From contig NZ_FMIA01000002.1 in the NCBI RefSeq assembly GCF_900091615.1, positions 4,402,001 to 4,466,000 on the forward strand: a DNA stretch of 64,000 nucleotides, in the 5' to 3' direction. The position numbers were made by a program, and so were the translations under genes. This DNA is from Micromonospora yangpuensis (lineage in GTDB: Bacteria > Actinomycetota > Actinomycetes > Mycobacteriales > Micromonosporaceae). Shown here one piece after another: positions 49,607-59,950 of this stretch (positions are counted from its first letter, which is position 1; every line of letters begins with the position of its first letter). The notes beneath the pieces were generated by a model. The model ran no database searches. It saw nothing but the letters and a program-made list of their open reading frames with translations, and had not been told where the DNA came from.

Positions 49607-52306
49607 TCAGTGGTCGGCGCTGTTCCAGTCGGTGCCCTCACCGACGGAGACCTCCAGCGGCACCGAGAGCGGGTACGCCGCGCCCATCTCCTTGCGGACC
49701 AACGCCTCCAGCGCCTCCCGCTCGCCCGGCGCGACCTCGAAGACCAACTCGTCGTGCACCTGCAGCAGCATCCGTGACCGCAGGCCGGCGGAGCGCAGCG
49801 CGGTGTCCACGTGCAGCATGGCCAGCTTGATGAGGTCGGCGGCCGAGCCCTGGATCGGGGCGTTGAGCGCCATCCGTTCGGCCATCTCCCGGCGCTGCCG
49901 GTTGTCGCTCACCAGATCGGGAAGGTACCGCCGGCGGCCGAGGACGGTGGAGGTGTAGCCGTCCTGTCGGGCCTTGGCGACCACCTCGTGCAGGTAGTCG
50001 CGGACCCCACCGAAGCCGGCGAAGTAGTTCTCCATCAGCGCCCGGGCCTCCTCGGCGGTGATGCCGAGCTGCTGGGAGAGACCGAACGCGCTCAGCCCGT
50101 ACGCCAGGCCGTAGTTCATCGCCTTGATCTTGCGACGCTGGTCGGCGGTGACCGTCTCGACGGCGACCTCGAAGACCGAGGAGGCGGTGGCGGCGTGGAA
50201 GTCGTGACCGGAGTTGAACGCCTCGATCAGCGCCTCGTCCGACGACAGGTGCGCCATGATCCGCATCTCGATCTGGCTGTAGTCGGCGGTCAGCAGACAG
50301 TCGTAGCCCTGCCCCACGACGAAGGCCCGACGGATCCGCCGGCCCTCCTCGGTGCGGATCGGGATGTTCTGCAGGTTGGGTTCGGTGGAGGAGAGCCGAC
50401 CGGTGGCCGCCACCGTCTGGTTGAAGGTGGTGTGGATCCGCCCGTCGTCGGAGATCGACTTGAGCAGACCGTCCACGGTGGACTTGAGCCTGGCCACGTC
50501 CCGGTGCCGCAGCAGGTGGTGCAACAACGGGTGCTCGGTCTGCGCGTAGAGCCAGCCCAGCGCGTCGGCGTCGGTGGTGTACCCGGTCTTGATCTTCTTG
50601 GTCTTGGGCAGACCCAGCTCACCGAAGAGGATCTCCTGCAGCTGCTTCGGCGAGCCCAGGTTGAACTCCCGGTCCACCACCCGGTACGCGGCCTGCGCGG
50701 CGGCCTTCACCTCAGCGGCGAAGTGCGCCTCCAGCTCCGTCAGGTAGTCGGTGTCGGCGGCGATGCCGATCCGTTCCATGTCGGCCAGGACCCGCATCAG
50801 CGGCAACTCCACCTCGGCCATCAACCGGGCCGACTGCTCGCCGTCGCGGGACAGCTCCGCGTCGATGGCGTCGGCCAGGTCGAGGGTGGCGCGGGCCTGG
50901 AGCATCAGGTTCTCCTCGGCCTGCCCGTCGTCGCCCAGCCCGTCCAGGGTCAGTTGCCCGGTCTCCGGCGCGTCCACCCGCAGCTCCCGGTGCAGGTAGC
51001 GCAGGGCCAGGTCGGTCAGGTCGTAGGACCGCTGGTCGGGGCGGGCCAGGTAGGCGGCGATCTGGGTGTCCCGGGCGATGCCGGCCAACGACCAGCCGGC
51101 GGCGGCGAACGCGAGCACCGCAGGCTTGCTGTCGTGCAGGACCTTCGGCCGGGCCGGATCGGCCAGCCAGCCGGCCAGGGCGTTCTCGTCGGTCGCCTCG
51201 AGGGTGGCCGGGTCGACCCAGGCCGCGGCGGCGTCGGCGGTGGCCAGGGCCAGGCCGAGCACCCCGGCGGTGTGCCGCCGGTTGGGGCCGGTGTCCAGCT
51301 TGACCGCCACCCCGACCGGGGTGCCGGCGGGGGCGTGGGTCTCCAGCCAGTCGGCCAGGGCGCCCGGCGCGGTGAGCACCTGCCCGGTCAGGTCGAACCC
51401 GGACTCGGCCTCCGGCTCGACGGCGTCGAGGTACTGGTAGAGGCGGTCCCGCAGGATCCGGAACTCCAGGGTGTCGAAGACCTGGTGCACGGCCTCCCGG
51501 TCCCAGCCGGTCCAGCGGGCGTCCTCCGGGCGCAGCGGCAGCTCCAGGTCACTGACCAACCGGTTGAGCTCGTAGTTGCGGATCACGTCGGCGAGCCGCT
51601 CCCGCAGACTCTCGCCGGCCTTGCCCTTGATCTCGTCGGCGCGGGCGACGACCCCCTCCACCCCACCGTAGGTGTTGATCCACTTGGCGGCGGTCTTCGG
51701 CCCGACCCCGGGAATCCCGGGCAGGTTGTCGCTGGTCTCGCCGACCAGAGCGGCCAGGTCACGGTAACGCTGCGGGCCGACACCGTACTTCGCCTCGACC
51801 GCGGCGGCGTCCATCCGGGCCAGGTCGGAGACGCCCTTGCGCGGGTAGAGCACGGTGATCCGGTCGTCGACGAGCTGGAAGGCGTCCCGGTCGCCGCTGC
51901 TGACCAGCACCGACATGCCCTGGTCCCGGCCCTGGCAGGCGAGGGTGGCCAGCACGTCGTCGGCCTCGTAGCCCTCCTTCTCCACCACCGGGATGCGCAG
52001 CGCGGCCAGCACCTCCTTGACCAGACTGACCTGGCCCTTGAAGTCGTCCGGGGTCTCGCTGCGGCCGGCCTTGTACTCGGCGTACCGCTCGGTGCGGAAG
52101 GAGCGGCGGGAGACGTCGAAGGCGACCACGATGTGGGTGGGCCGTTCGTCGCGCAACACGTTGATCAACATCGAGGTGAAGCCGTACACCGCGTTGGTCG
52201 GCTGCCCGGTCGTGGTGGAGAAGTTCTCCACCGGCAGGGCGAAGAAGGCCCGGTATGCCAGGGAGTGTCCGTCGACGAGGAGCAGGCGCGGCGTAGTAGC
52301 TGTCAC
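49607..52306 (-). CDS. polA: DNA polymerase I
   Basis: An 899-residue polymerase for repair and Okazaki fragment maturation. The 5' nuclease occupies about 1-300 (LLLVDGHSLAYRAFFA, ADDVLATLA, SGDRDAFQL, GIPGVGPKTAAKW). The 3'-5' exonuclease domain (~320-490) lacks its usual acidic catalytic residues (VAVKLDTG, KVLHDSKPAVL), as is common in actinobacteria, so proofreading is unlikely. The polymerase domain has TADYSQIEMRI, KAMNYGLAYG and QVHDELVFEV intact. GTG start, with TAGAGT seven bases before it. Confidence 0.96.
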   Translation of the reverse strand: MTATTPRLLLVDGHSLAYRAFFALPVENFSTTTGQPTNAVYGFTSMLINVLRDERPTHIVVAFDVSRRSFRTERYAEYKAGRSETPDDFKGQVSLVKEVLAALRIPVVEKEGYEADDVLATLACQGRDQGMSVLVSSGDRDAFQLVDDRITVLYPRKGVSDLARMDAAAVEAKYGVGPQRYRDLAALVGETSDNLPGIPGVGPKTAAKWINTYGGVEGVVARADEIKGKAGESLRERLADVIRNYELNRLVSDLELPLRPEDARWTGWDREAVHQVFDTLEFRILRDRLYQYLDAVEPEAESGFDLTGQVLTAPGALADWLETHAPAGTPVGVAVKLDTGPNRRHTAGVLGLALATADAAAAWVDPATLEATDENALAGWLADPARPKVLHDSKPAVLAFAAAGWSLAGIARDTQIAAYLARPDQRSYDLTDLALRYLHRELRVDAPETGQLTLDGLGDDGQAEENLMLQARATLDLADAIDAELSRDGEQSARLMAEVELPLMRVLADMERIGIAADTDYLTELEAHFAAEVKAAAQAAYRVVDREFNLGSPKQLQEILFGELGLPKTKKIKTGYTTDADALGWLYAQTEHPLLHHLLRHRDVARLKSTVDGLLKSISDDGRIHTTFNQTVAATGRLSSTEPNLQNIPIRTEEGRRIRRAFVVGQGYDCLLTADYSQIEMRIMAHLSSDEALIEAFNSGHDFHAATASSVFEVAVETVTADQRRKIKAMNYGLAYGLSAFGLSQQLGITAEEARALMENYFAGFGGVRDYLHEVVAKARQDGYTSTVLGRRRYLPDLVSDNRQRREMAERMALNAPIQGSAADLIKLAMLHVDTALRSAGLRSRMLLQVHDELVFEVAPGEREALEALVRKEMGAAYPLSVPLEVSVGEGTDWNSADH

Positions 52307-52313
52307 GCAGGCG

Positions 52314-52319
52314 ACTCTA
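52314..52319 (-). promoter_or_regulatory. -10 hexamer TAGAGT, leaderless geometry, polA
   Basis: TAGAGT ends seven bases before the polA GTG and no Shine-Dalgarno sequence is present. Confidence 0.45.
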
Positions 52320-52392
52320 GTCCGCCGGTGTGACAACCCCCTCGGCCGCTCCGCCCGTGTCGGGACCGACCCGCCGACAGGCACACACGACG

Positions 52393-52428
52393 AAGCCGGT
52401 GGAGGCGCGAGCGCGCCCCCACCGGCTT
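52393..52428. terminator. Hairpin ending the liv operon
   Basis: AAGCCGGTGG pairs with CCACCGGCTT, and GGCGCG with CGCGCC inside it, giving a 16-bp stem with one A-C mismatch and a two-base loop. It lies 15 bp beyond the livF stop. Confidence 0.75.
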
Positions 52429-52442
52429 GCCGGTGCCACGGG

Positions 52443-53153
52443 TCAGGCCACGCCGAGGTACGCCTCCTTGACCGCCGGGTCGTGCAGGAGCTCCTGACCG
52501 GTGCCCTCCTTGACGATCCGACCGGTCTCCAGCACGTAGCCCCGGTGCGCCCGGGACAGCGCCTGCTGGGCGTTCTGCTCGACCAGCAGGATCGTGGTCC
52601 CCTGCTGGTTGATCTGCGTGATGATCTCGAAGATCTGCTGGATCAGCATGGGGGCCAGCCCCATCGAGGGCTCGTCGAGCAGCAGCAGCTTGGGCCGGGC
52701 CATCAGCGCCCGCCCCACGGCCAGCATCTGCTGCTCACCACCGGAGAGGGTGCCACCGGCCTGCTTGCGCCGCTCCTTGAGCCGGGGGAAGAGACCCATG
52801 ACCATGTCCAGGTCCTTGTGGATCTCCGCCCGGTCCTTGCGGGTGTAGGCACCCATCTCCAGGTTCTCCATCACCGTCATGCCGGGGAACACCCCCCGGC
52901 CCTCGGGTGCCTGCCCGATGCCCCGGATGACCCGCAGGTCGGCGCGCATCTTGGTGACGTCGGTGCCGTCGAAGACGATCGAGCCGGCCGCCACCGGGCG
53001 CAGCCCGGAGATGGCCCGCATGGTGGTGGTCTTACCGGCGCCGTTGGCGCCGATCAGTGCCACCACCTCGCCCTCGTTGACCGCCAGGCTGATCCCGTGC
53101 AGCGCCTGGATCCGCCCGTACAGCAGGGTCAGGTCCTTGATCTCAAGCAGCAT
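52443..53153 (-). CDS. livF: Branched-chain amino acid ABC transporter ATPase LivF
   Basis: A 236-residue ATPase. Walker A GANGAGKTT, Q-loop region IGQAPEGRGVFPGMTV, signature LSGGEQQM and Walker B LLLLDEPSMGLAP are intact. The EGRGxFP and SMGLAP residues are LivF hallmarks that separate it from LivG. It overlaps livG by 11 bp. With LivG it drives uptake of branched-chain amino acids or related ligands. Confidence 0.93.
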   Translation of the reverse strand: MLLEIKDLTLLYGRIQALHGISLAVNEGEVVALIGANGAGKTTTMRAISGLRPVAAGSIVFDGTDVTKMRADLRVIRGIGQAPEGRGVFPGMTVMENLEMGAYTRKDRAEIHKDLDMVMGLFPRLKERRKQAGGTLSGGEQQMLAVGRALMARPKLLLLDEPSMGLAPMLIQQIFEIITQINQQGTTILLVEQNAQQALSRAHRGYVLETGRIVKEGTGQELLHDPAVKEAYLGVA

Positions 53154-54103
53154 CGGTCGGCACCCCCAGGTACGCGGCGATCACCTTCGGGTCGTCCCGC
53201 ACGTCGGCGGGCAGACCATCGGCGATCTTCTTGCCGAACTCCAGCACGACGATCCGGTCGGTGACCCCCATGACCAGGCGCATGTCGTGCTCGATCAGCA
53301 GCACGGTGGTGCCACTGTCACGGATCTTGCGGATGAGGACGAGCAACTCCTCCTTCTCCGCCGGGGTGAAGCCGGCGGCCGGCTCGTCCAGGCAGAGCAG
53401 GGTCGGGTCGGTGGCCAACGCCCGGGCGATCTCCAACCGGCGCTGCTCGCCGTAGGAGAGGTTGCGGGCCAGGTCCCCGGCACGACGCGGGATCCCCACG
53501 AACTTCAGCAGGTCGTGGGCCTTGTCCCGGCCGTGCCGCTCCTCCTTCCAGTGCCGCGGCAGGCGCAGCATGGCGGAGATGACGCTGGTCTTGTGGTGGG
53601 CGTCCGCACCCACCATCACGTTCTCCAGCGCGGTCATCTCCGGGAAGAGCCGGATGTTCTGGAACGTCCGGGCGATGCCCGCCTTGGTGATCCACGACCG
53701 CTGCCGACCGCTCACCCGCTCCCCCTTGAACCGGATCTCACCCTCGGTCGGGCGGTAGACGCCGGTCATGGCGTTGAAGCAGGTCGTCTTGCCGGCGCCG
53801 TTCGGCCCGATCAGACCGAGGATCTCCCCCTTGTACAGGGTGAAGTTGACGTCGTTGAGGGCGACCACGCCGCCGAAACGGAGCGTGACGTGGTCGACCT
53901 CCAGCAGTGGCTCCCGCCCGGCCGCGCCCGGCGTCGCCGGAGCCGGCTCCGCCGCGGTGGCCGGGGTCGGCTCCGCCGGGGTGGCCGGCACAACCGGCTT
54001 GGCCTCGTCCGACGGTGGCTCCGGCGGTACCCCGACCGTGGCCCGCCCGTCGGCGGTGATGTCGCGGTCGCTGGACTCGTCCCGCTCGCTGTTCATCTTC
54101 GGC

Positions 54104-54111
<8 letters not shown>
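53143..54111 (-). CDS. livG: Branched-chain amino acid ABC transporter ATPase LivG
   Basis: A 322-residue ATPase. Residues 1-75 are a Pro/Ala/Glu/Thr-rich extension absent from typical LivG. The ABC domain follows: Walker A GPNGAGKTTCFNAMTGVYRP, the LivG-specific RTFQNIRLFPEMTALENVMV, signature LSYGEQRRLEIARAL and Walker B LLCLDEPAAGFTP. It overlaps livM by 8 bp and livF by 11 bp, so the operon is tightly coupled. Confidence 0.93.
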
Positions 54112-55254
<1,143 letters not shown>

Positions 55255-55258
<4 letters not shown>

Positions 55259-56205
55259 GCGCGGGCCCTCCCCAGCGACTCGCCGAGCAGACCGGTCGGC
55301 CGGAACATCAGCAACACGACCAGCAGCACGAACCCGGTGAAGTCCTTCCACTCACCGCCGAACAGGCCGGCGGCGTAGTTCTCCGCGATCCCGAGCAGGA
55401 GGCCACCGAGCAGCGCCCCGCGCAGGTTTCCGATGCCGCCGAGGACAGCGGCGGAGAACGCCTTCAGCCCGATGAGGAAGCCGACGTTGAACTTGGTGTA
55501 GCCGTACCGCAGGCTCCACAGCAGCGCGGCCACGCCGGCCATCAGACCACCGAGGATGAACACCAGCATGATGACCCGGTTCTTGTTGACACCCATCAGG
55601 GCCGCCGTGTCGGCGTCCTGGGCCACCGCCCGGATACCACGGCCGAGCCGGCTGCGGTTCACGAACTGGTCGAGCGCCACCATCATCGCCAGGGTGACGC
55701 CGAGGACCAGCAACTGGATGTTGGTGACCGCGGCACCGAAGACGGTGAACAGGGTCTCCGAGGGGATCATCACCGGCATGCCGAACGGCGCCCGGTTGGT
55801 ACCGACACCGAAGGCCTCGGCGATCACGAACGACGCGCCGATCGCGGTGATCAGGAAGGCCAGCGGCGGAGCGTTGCGCTTGCGCAGCGGGCGGTACGCC
55901 ACCACCTCGACGGTCACCGCGGTGAGGGCGGAGGCCGCCGCCGCCGCGAGCAGACCGATGATCACCGCCACCAGCATGGCGCCGAACGCCGGAGCGGCGG
56001 AGTTCTGGCTGTAGCCAAGCGCCTGCCAGGTCCACAGGGCGGTGAAGGTACCGACCATGAAGACCTCGGAGTGGGCAAAGTTGATCAGGCGGAGAACGCC
56101 GTAGACCAGGGTGTAGCCGAGGGCCACGAGCGCATAGATCGCGCCCTGCTCCAACCCGGTTATGGTGAGTGCGGGAAAGTTCCCGAAGAACTCAGCGAAG
56201 TTCAC
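55255..56205 (-). CDS. livH: Branched-chain amino acid ABC transporter permease LivH
   Basis: A 316-residue permease with about eight helices. It has GLEQGAIYALVALGYTLVYG followed by RLINFAHSEVFMVG, the universal LivH start, and GRGIRAVAQDADTAALMGVN as the ATPase-contact loop. The GTG at 56205 has GGAG eight bases upstream. It begins 99 bp after livK, from which a hairpin separates it. Confidence 0.93.
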
Positions 56206-56235
56206 GTGAGGGCTCCAACTGTGCGGCCACACGGC

Positions 56236-56262
56236 GCGGCCGGGAGCAGAACTCCCGGCCGC
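56236..56262 (-). terminator. Internal hairpin between livK and livH
   Basis: GCGGCCGGGAG and CTCCCGGCCGC form an 11-bp perfect stem with a five-base loop. Such partial terminators or 3' stabilisers let the binding-protein gene be expressed more than the membrane genes. Confidence 0.6.
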
Positions 56263-56304
56263 ATCGTGATGGCGTCCCGGTGAGGCGGGACCGGATTACT
56301 CCGG

Positions 56305-57468
56305 TCAGGCCTTCGGGATCTCGATGTCCGGAACGACCTGGCCTGCGTTGACCTTGAACGCCCAGACCACGACCTGAGCCGGGTCCAGCTCGCCGTTGGA
56401 CTCGAACTTGTAGGTCACCCCGGTGGCGGAGCCAGCCTTGTTGTAGGCCTTGATGAAGGCCAGGATGTCCTCGCGGCTCGACTTCCCGTCCTTGATGGCC
56501 TCAAGGAAGATCTTGGTGATGTCGTACGACACGTCGCCGTAGGTGCCCGGGTCGGCGTTGAACGCGGCCTTGTAGTCGGTCACGAACGAACCCTCGGCCG
56601 CGGTGGCCGGGGCGCACGGGCAGGTCAGGATGGTGCCCTCGGCGACCTGCTCACCGGCGACCTTGATGAAGTTGGCGTCGTTGACGCCGTCACCGGCGAC
56701 CATCGTGCCCTTCCAACCGGCCTCCTTCAGCTGCTTGATCAGCAGGCCGGCCTCGGTGTAGTAGCCACCGAAGAAGAGAGCGGTCGCGCCACTGCCGACG
56801 ATCTTGCTGACGACGGCGGAGAAGTTGGTCTGCTTGACCTGGATCTTGTCCTCACCGGCCACCGTGCCGAGGACCTTCTTGACCTCGTCCACCAGACCCG
56901 CGCCGTACGCCGACTGGTCGTCGACGACGTAGACCTTCTCGGCCTTCAGCACGTCCTTGATGTACCGGCCGGCCGCCGGGCCCTGCGAGGTGTCGTTACC
57001 GACGCCCCGGTGGAAGATCTTCCAGTTCTTCTCGCTCAGGCTCGGACGGGTCGCCGACGGGGTGATGATCGGCAGACCGGCCTGGTCGAAGATCGGGTCG
57101 GCCACCTCGGACTCACCCGAGAACGCCGGGCCGATGATGCCGACGACCTTGGTGTCGCCGACCGCCTGCTGGGCCAGCGCCGGGGCCTTGGCCGGGTCGC
57201 CCTGCGAGTCGTACTCGGTCAGGTTGACCTTGCAGTCCGCGTTCTCGGCGTTGTACTGGTCGATGGCCAGCTTGGTGCCGTTACGCATGTGAATACCGAG
57301 ACCCGCGGCGTCGCCGGTCAGCGGCCCGAAGAAACCAAGCTTGAGGTCGCAGGCAGCGGAACTGCCGGTACCCTCGCTACCACTGTCGGCCTTACACGCG
57401 GCCGCGCCACTGATGACGAGCGCGCTGATGGCGACACCACCGAGCACCCGTGCGAGCTTCTGCCTCAC
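56305..57468 (-). CDS. livK: Branched-chain amino acid ABC transporter binding lipoprotein
   Basis: A 387-residue extracytoplasmic receptor. GTG at 57468 has AAGGAGGG eight bases upstream and gives a signal sequence ending ISGAAAC (lipobox, Cys lipid anchor). The mature protein is a periplasmic-binding-protein type I fold: LKLGFFGPLTGDAAGLGIHM, VVGIIGPAFSGESEVADPIF and the hinge segment GATALFFGGYYTEAGLLIKQ. Ligand is probably Leu, Ile, Val or a related compound. It is the first gene of livKHMGF. Confidence 0.92.
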   Translation of the reverse strand: MRQKLARVLGGVAISALVISGAAACKADSGSEGTGSSAACDLKLGFFGPLTGDAAGLGIHMRNGTKLAIDQYNAENADCKVNLTEYDSQGDPAKAPALAQQAVGDTKVVGIIGPAFSGESEVADPIFDQAGLPIITPSATRPSLSEKNWKIFHRGVGNDTSQGPAAGRYIKDVLKAEKVYVVDDQSAYGAGLVDEVKKVLGTVAGEDKIQVKQTNFSAVVSKIVGSGATALFFGGYYTEAGLLIKQLKEAGWKGTMVAGDGVNDANFIKVAGEQVAEGTILTCPCAPATAAEGSFVTDYKAAFNADPGTYGDVSYDITKIFLEAIKDGKSSREDILAFIKAYNKAGSATGVTYKFESNGELDPAQVVVWAFKVNAGQVVPDIEIPKA

Positions 57469-57721
57469 GGCTCGTACCCTCCTTGTTCGATGGCCCGACC
57501 CGCCGCAGAAACAGAACCCTGCGAGGTGGACCAGGCCGACCGCGATCCCGGTCTGGGGGCGGACGTTATCCCACGGCCGAGTGATGGCGTAAGTCCCGAC
57601 AGTGGGGATTGACCGAACCGTTACACGCGATGCCGAAACAGCGACCATCGCTGTAAGAAGGTTGCGCTCCGAGTATTTTTCGAGTTTGTTTCGGCGCCGG
57701 AAATCACGCCCCGAAAACCCC

Positions 57722-59065
57722 TCACCGGACAAGATCCGCCGTCCGAACGGACCAGACACCGGACGATCGGCCGTCATCGACGAAGACCACCAGCCGACCA
57801 CCGCCAACGGTCACGGTCACCGGGTGGTCACCACCGCCGGGCACCTCCACCGGCAAGGCCACCTCGCCCCACGAGCCACCCCCGTCACCGGACCACCACA
57901 GCGACCGCTCGGCGCCCACCCCCACCGCCACGGCCAGCCCCGCGCCGTCGGCCGCCAGCCCGTCGACCGACCGCACCCCCGCGCCACCCGCCGCACCGGC
58001 GAACCCGCCGGCCACCCGCCACCGCCCGGCCACCCGCCGCCACAGCACGAACCCCTGCCCCACCGCGCCCACCACCACCGGCTCCCCCGCCACCGACACC
58101 ACCCGCTCGGCCGACCCACCCGGGGTCGACCCGCCAGGAGCCGACCCGCCCGGGGTCGACCCGCCAGGAGCCGACCCGCCAGGAGCCGACCCGCCGGTCG
58201 ACGCCGAGCCACCCCTGGTTGACCCGCCGGCCGACGCCGGGTCGCCCACCGCCGACGTCGACCCGTCCCGCTCGACGCCGGACAGCCGATCCGGCAACGT
58301 CGAACGTCGCCAGGACCGCCCGTCGGACGACGTCCAGACCACCGGTACGAAAGCCGTACCGCCGGGCGGCAGCAACCAACCCACCACCACCCAGCCGTCC
58401 GACGCGGCCACCGCGTCCAGGCCGGCGGTCCGCCCCCGGGCGTCCCCGGCCAACTGCGCAACCCCCGAACGCAGCGTGAACTCCCCGGCGTCCGGCGACG
58501 TCCAGACCGCCGCCCCGGAGACCCGTCCACCGGCGATCAGCCACCCCCCGGGGCCGCCGGCGACCCGGGCCACCGCCACCGCCTCCGGGCCGCCGAAGGT
58601 CTCGAACTCCGCCGGCACCTCGACCAACGCGCCGTCGGCGGCCTGCCGCCAGGCACTCACCCGCGGATTGCCGTGCGCCCCACCGGACTTCGCCCCCAAC
58701 GCCGCCACCCGGGGATCCCGGCAGCCCACCGCGTACAGCACGTTCCGCGCGCCGTAGAACGACTCCGCGCGTACCGCCCGCGCCCGCCAGGACCGCCCGT
58801 CGTCGGAGGCCCAGAAGGCCGGCCTGGTCCCCCCGTCGGCCGCGGCCACCGCGCCCACCGCGTACCACCGCCCGCCGCAGGCCACCGCGTCGCGGACCAG
58901 CAACCGGCCGGGCGCACCACCGGGCGGCTCCACCACGCCCGCGGCCCAGTCCGGCCGCACCACCGGTGCGTCGGCGGCGGGACCGTCGGCGACCGGCTCG
59001 GCCCGACAACCGACAACCACCAGCAGCGGTACGACCAGGGACGCGAGAGCACGCCGCGCGAACAT
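57722..59065 (-). CDS. Secreted Asp-box/BNR-repeat lipoprotein
   Basis: A 447-residue protein. The signal sequence FARRALASLVVPLLVVVGC has a lipobox at VVGC. The mature part contains Asp-box-like motifs, WASDDGRSWRA, WTSPDAGEFT, WTSSDGRSWRR and WWSGDGGGSWGE, spread over the length, as in six-bladed beta-propellers of sialidases and photosystem-assembly factors. A linker of 15-bp-encoded GGS(A/T)P repeats near residues 290-330 divides the propeller. No sialidase catalytic residues are evident. The ATG at 59065 has TAGCAT seven bases upstream. Confidence 0.7.
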   Translation of the reverse strand: MFARRALASLVVPLLVVVGCRAEPVADGPAADAPVVRPDWAAGVVEPPGGAPGRLLVRDAVACGGRWYAVGAVAAADGGTRPAFWASDDGRSWRARAVRAESFYGARNVLYAVGCRDPRVAALGAKSGGAHGNPRVSAWRQAADGALVEVPAEFETFGGPEAVAVARVAGGPGGWLIAGGRVSGAAVWTSPDAGEFTLRSGVAQLAGDARGRTAGLDAVAASDGWVVVGWLLPPGGTAFVPVVWTSSDGRSWRRSTLPDRLSGVERDGSTSAVGDPASAGGSTRGGSASTGGSAPGGSAPGGSTPGGSAPGGSTPGGSAERVVSVAGEPVVVGAVGQGFVLWRRVAGRWRVAGGFAGAAGGAGVRSVDGLAADGAGLAVAVGVGAERSLWWSGDGGGSWGEVALPVEVPGGGDHPVTVTVGGGRLVVFVDDGRSSGVWSVRTADLVR

Positions 59066-59072
59066 GGACCGG

Positions 59073-59078
59073 ATGCTA
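59073..59078 (-). promoter_or_regulatory. -10 hexamer TAGCAT, leaderless geometry
   Basis: TAGCAT ends seven bases before the ATG of the Asp-box lipoprotein gene, with no Shine-Dalgarno sequence. Confidence 0.45.
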
Positions 59079-59126
59079 TCGATGCCCGGCCACACCCGAC
59101 GCCCCGTCACACCGGGGCGGCGACAC

Positions 59127-59747
59127 TCAGGAGGCGGGCTCGGCCACCTCGCCGCCGGCGGTCTCGGCCAGGATCCGCTCGGCGACCTCCTTCATGGTCA
59201 TCCGGTGGTCCATCGCGGTGCGCTGGATCCACTTGAACGCCTGCGGCTCGGTCATCCCGTACGTGGTCATCAGCGCGCCCTTGGCACGCTCCACGGTCTT
59301 GCGGATCTCCAGGCGGTCGGTCAGCCCGGCCACCTCCGCCTCCAGCGCCGAGACCTCCGCGTACCGGGAGAGGGCGATCTCCACCGCCGGCACCAGGTCG
59401 CTCTTCTGGAACGGCTTCACCAGGTACGCCATCGCCCCGGCGGCACGGGCCCGCTCGACCAGGTCCCGCTGGCTGAACGCGGTCAGGATGATCACCGGCG
59501 CGATCCGGCCCCCGGCGATCCGCTCGGCGGCGGCCAGACCATCCATGATCGGCATCTTGATGTCCAGGATGACCAGGTCGGGCTTGAGCTCCTCGGCCAA
59601 CCGGACGGCGGTCTCACCGTCACCGGCCTCGCCGACCACCTCGTAGCCCTCCTCGACCAGCATCTCGGCCAGGTCCAGCCGGATGAGCGCCTCGTCCTCG
59701 GCGATCAGTACGCGCCTACGCTCGGCATCCGTCTGCGTCTCCGCCAC
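59127..59747 (-). CDS. pdtaR: ANTAR-domain response regulator (PdtaR-type)
   Basis: A 206-residue RNA-binding response regulator. The receiver domain (about 12-125) has VLIAEDEALIRLDLAEML, the phosphorylated Asp in LVILDIKMPIMDG, Thr in ILTAFSQ and Lys in YLVKPF. The ANTAR domain (about 140-195) contains KTVERAKGALMTTYGMTEPQ and MTMKEVAERIL. ANTAR proteins bind paired hairpins in mRNAs to block termination; the mycobacterial PdtaR acts with the histidine kinase PdtaS. No kinase gene is adjacent here. The GTG at 59747 has GGGAG upstream. Confidence 0.9.
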   Translation of the reverse strand: MAETQTDAERRRVLIAEDEALIRLDLAEMLVEEGYEVVGEAGDGETAVRLAEELKPDLVILDIKMPIMDGLAAAERIAGGRIAPVIILTAFSQRDLVERARAAGAMAYLVKPFQKSDLVPAVEIALSRYAEVSALEAEVAGLTDRLEIRKTVERAKGALMTTYGMTEPQAFKWIQRTAMDHRMTMKEVAERILAETAGGEVAEPAS

Positions 59748-59842
59748 GAGCCACTCCCACCAGTCTGTGCTCCGACACCCGCCGTGCCCGGGTGTCACCG
59801 TCTCCAGCCTAGTGGGTAGTCTGTCAGTGCCGAATCACGGAA

Positions 59843-59919
59843 GCCCCTGTACTCCAACCGGAAGAGAGACGGAGCTCAAACCTCCGACAGTGTGGGTTCG
59901 AGTCCCACCGGGGGCACCA
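59843..59919 (+). tRNA. tRNA-like gene, anticodon CAA (Leu) with class I variable loop
   Basis: The 77-nt sequence folds as a full cloverleaf with an encoded CCA. The acceptor is GCCCCTG with CGGGGGC. The D stem is CTC/GAG. The anticodon stem is CGGAG/CTCCG with loop CTCAAAC, so the anticodon is CAA at 59877-59879. The T arm is GTGGG-TTCGAGT-CCCAC. The variable loop is only five bases (ACAGT), whereas bacterial tRNA-Leu is class II with a long variable arm. The D stem has only three pairs. It may be annotated as tRNA-Leu(CAA), but its charging identity is uncertain. Confidence 0.8.
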
Positions 59920-59950
59920 AAGTGTCATACGCCTGTTCGAATATGACCGC

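Noticed and set aside
49811..52333. An 840-codon frame antisense to polA
   Set aside because: It is GC-rich shadow coding; the polA motifs on the other strand are complete.
58110..58225. Tandem 15-bp repeats considered as a CRISPR-like array
   Set aside because: Units are in frame, contiguous, without spacers, and encode a Gly/Ser/Pro linker in a secreted protein. No CRISPR array or cas gene was seen in the window.
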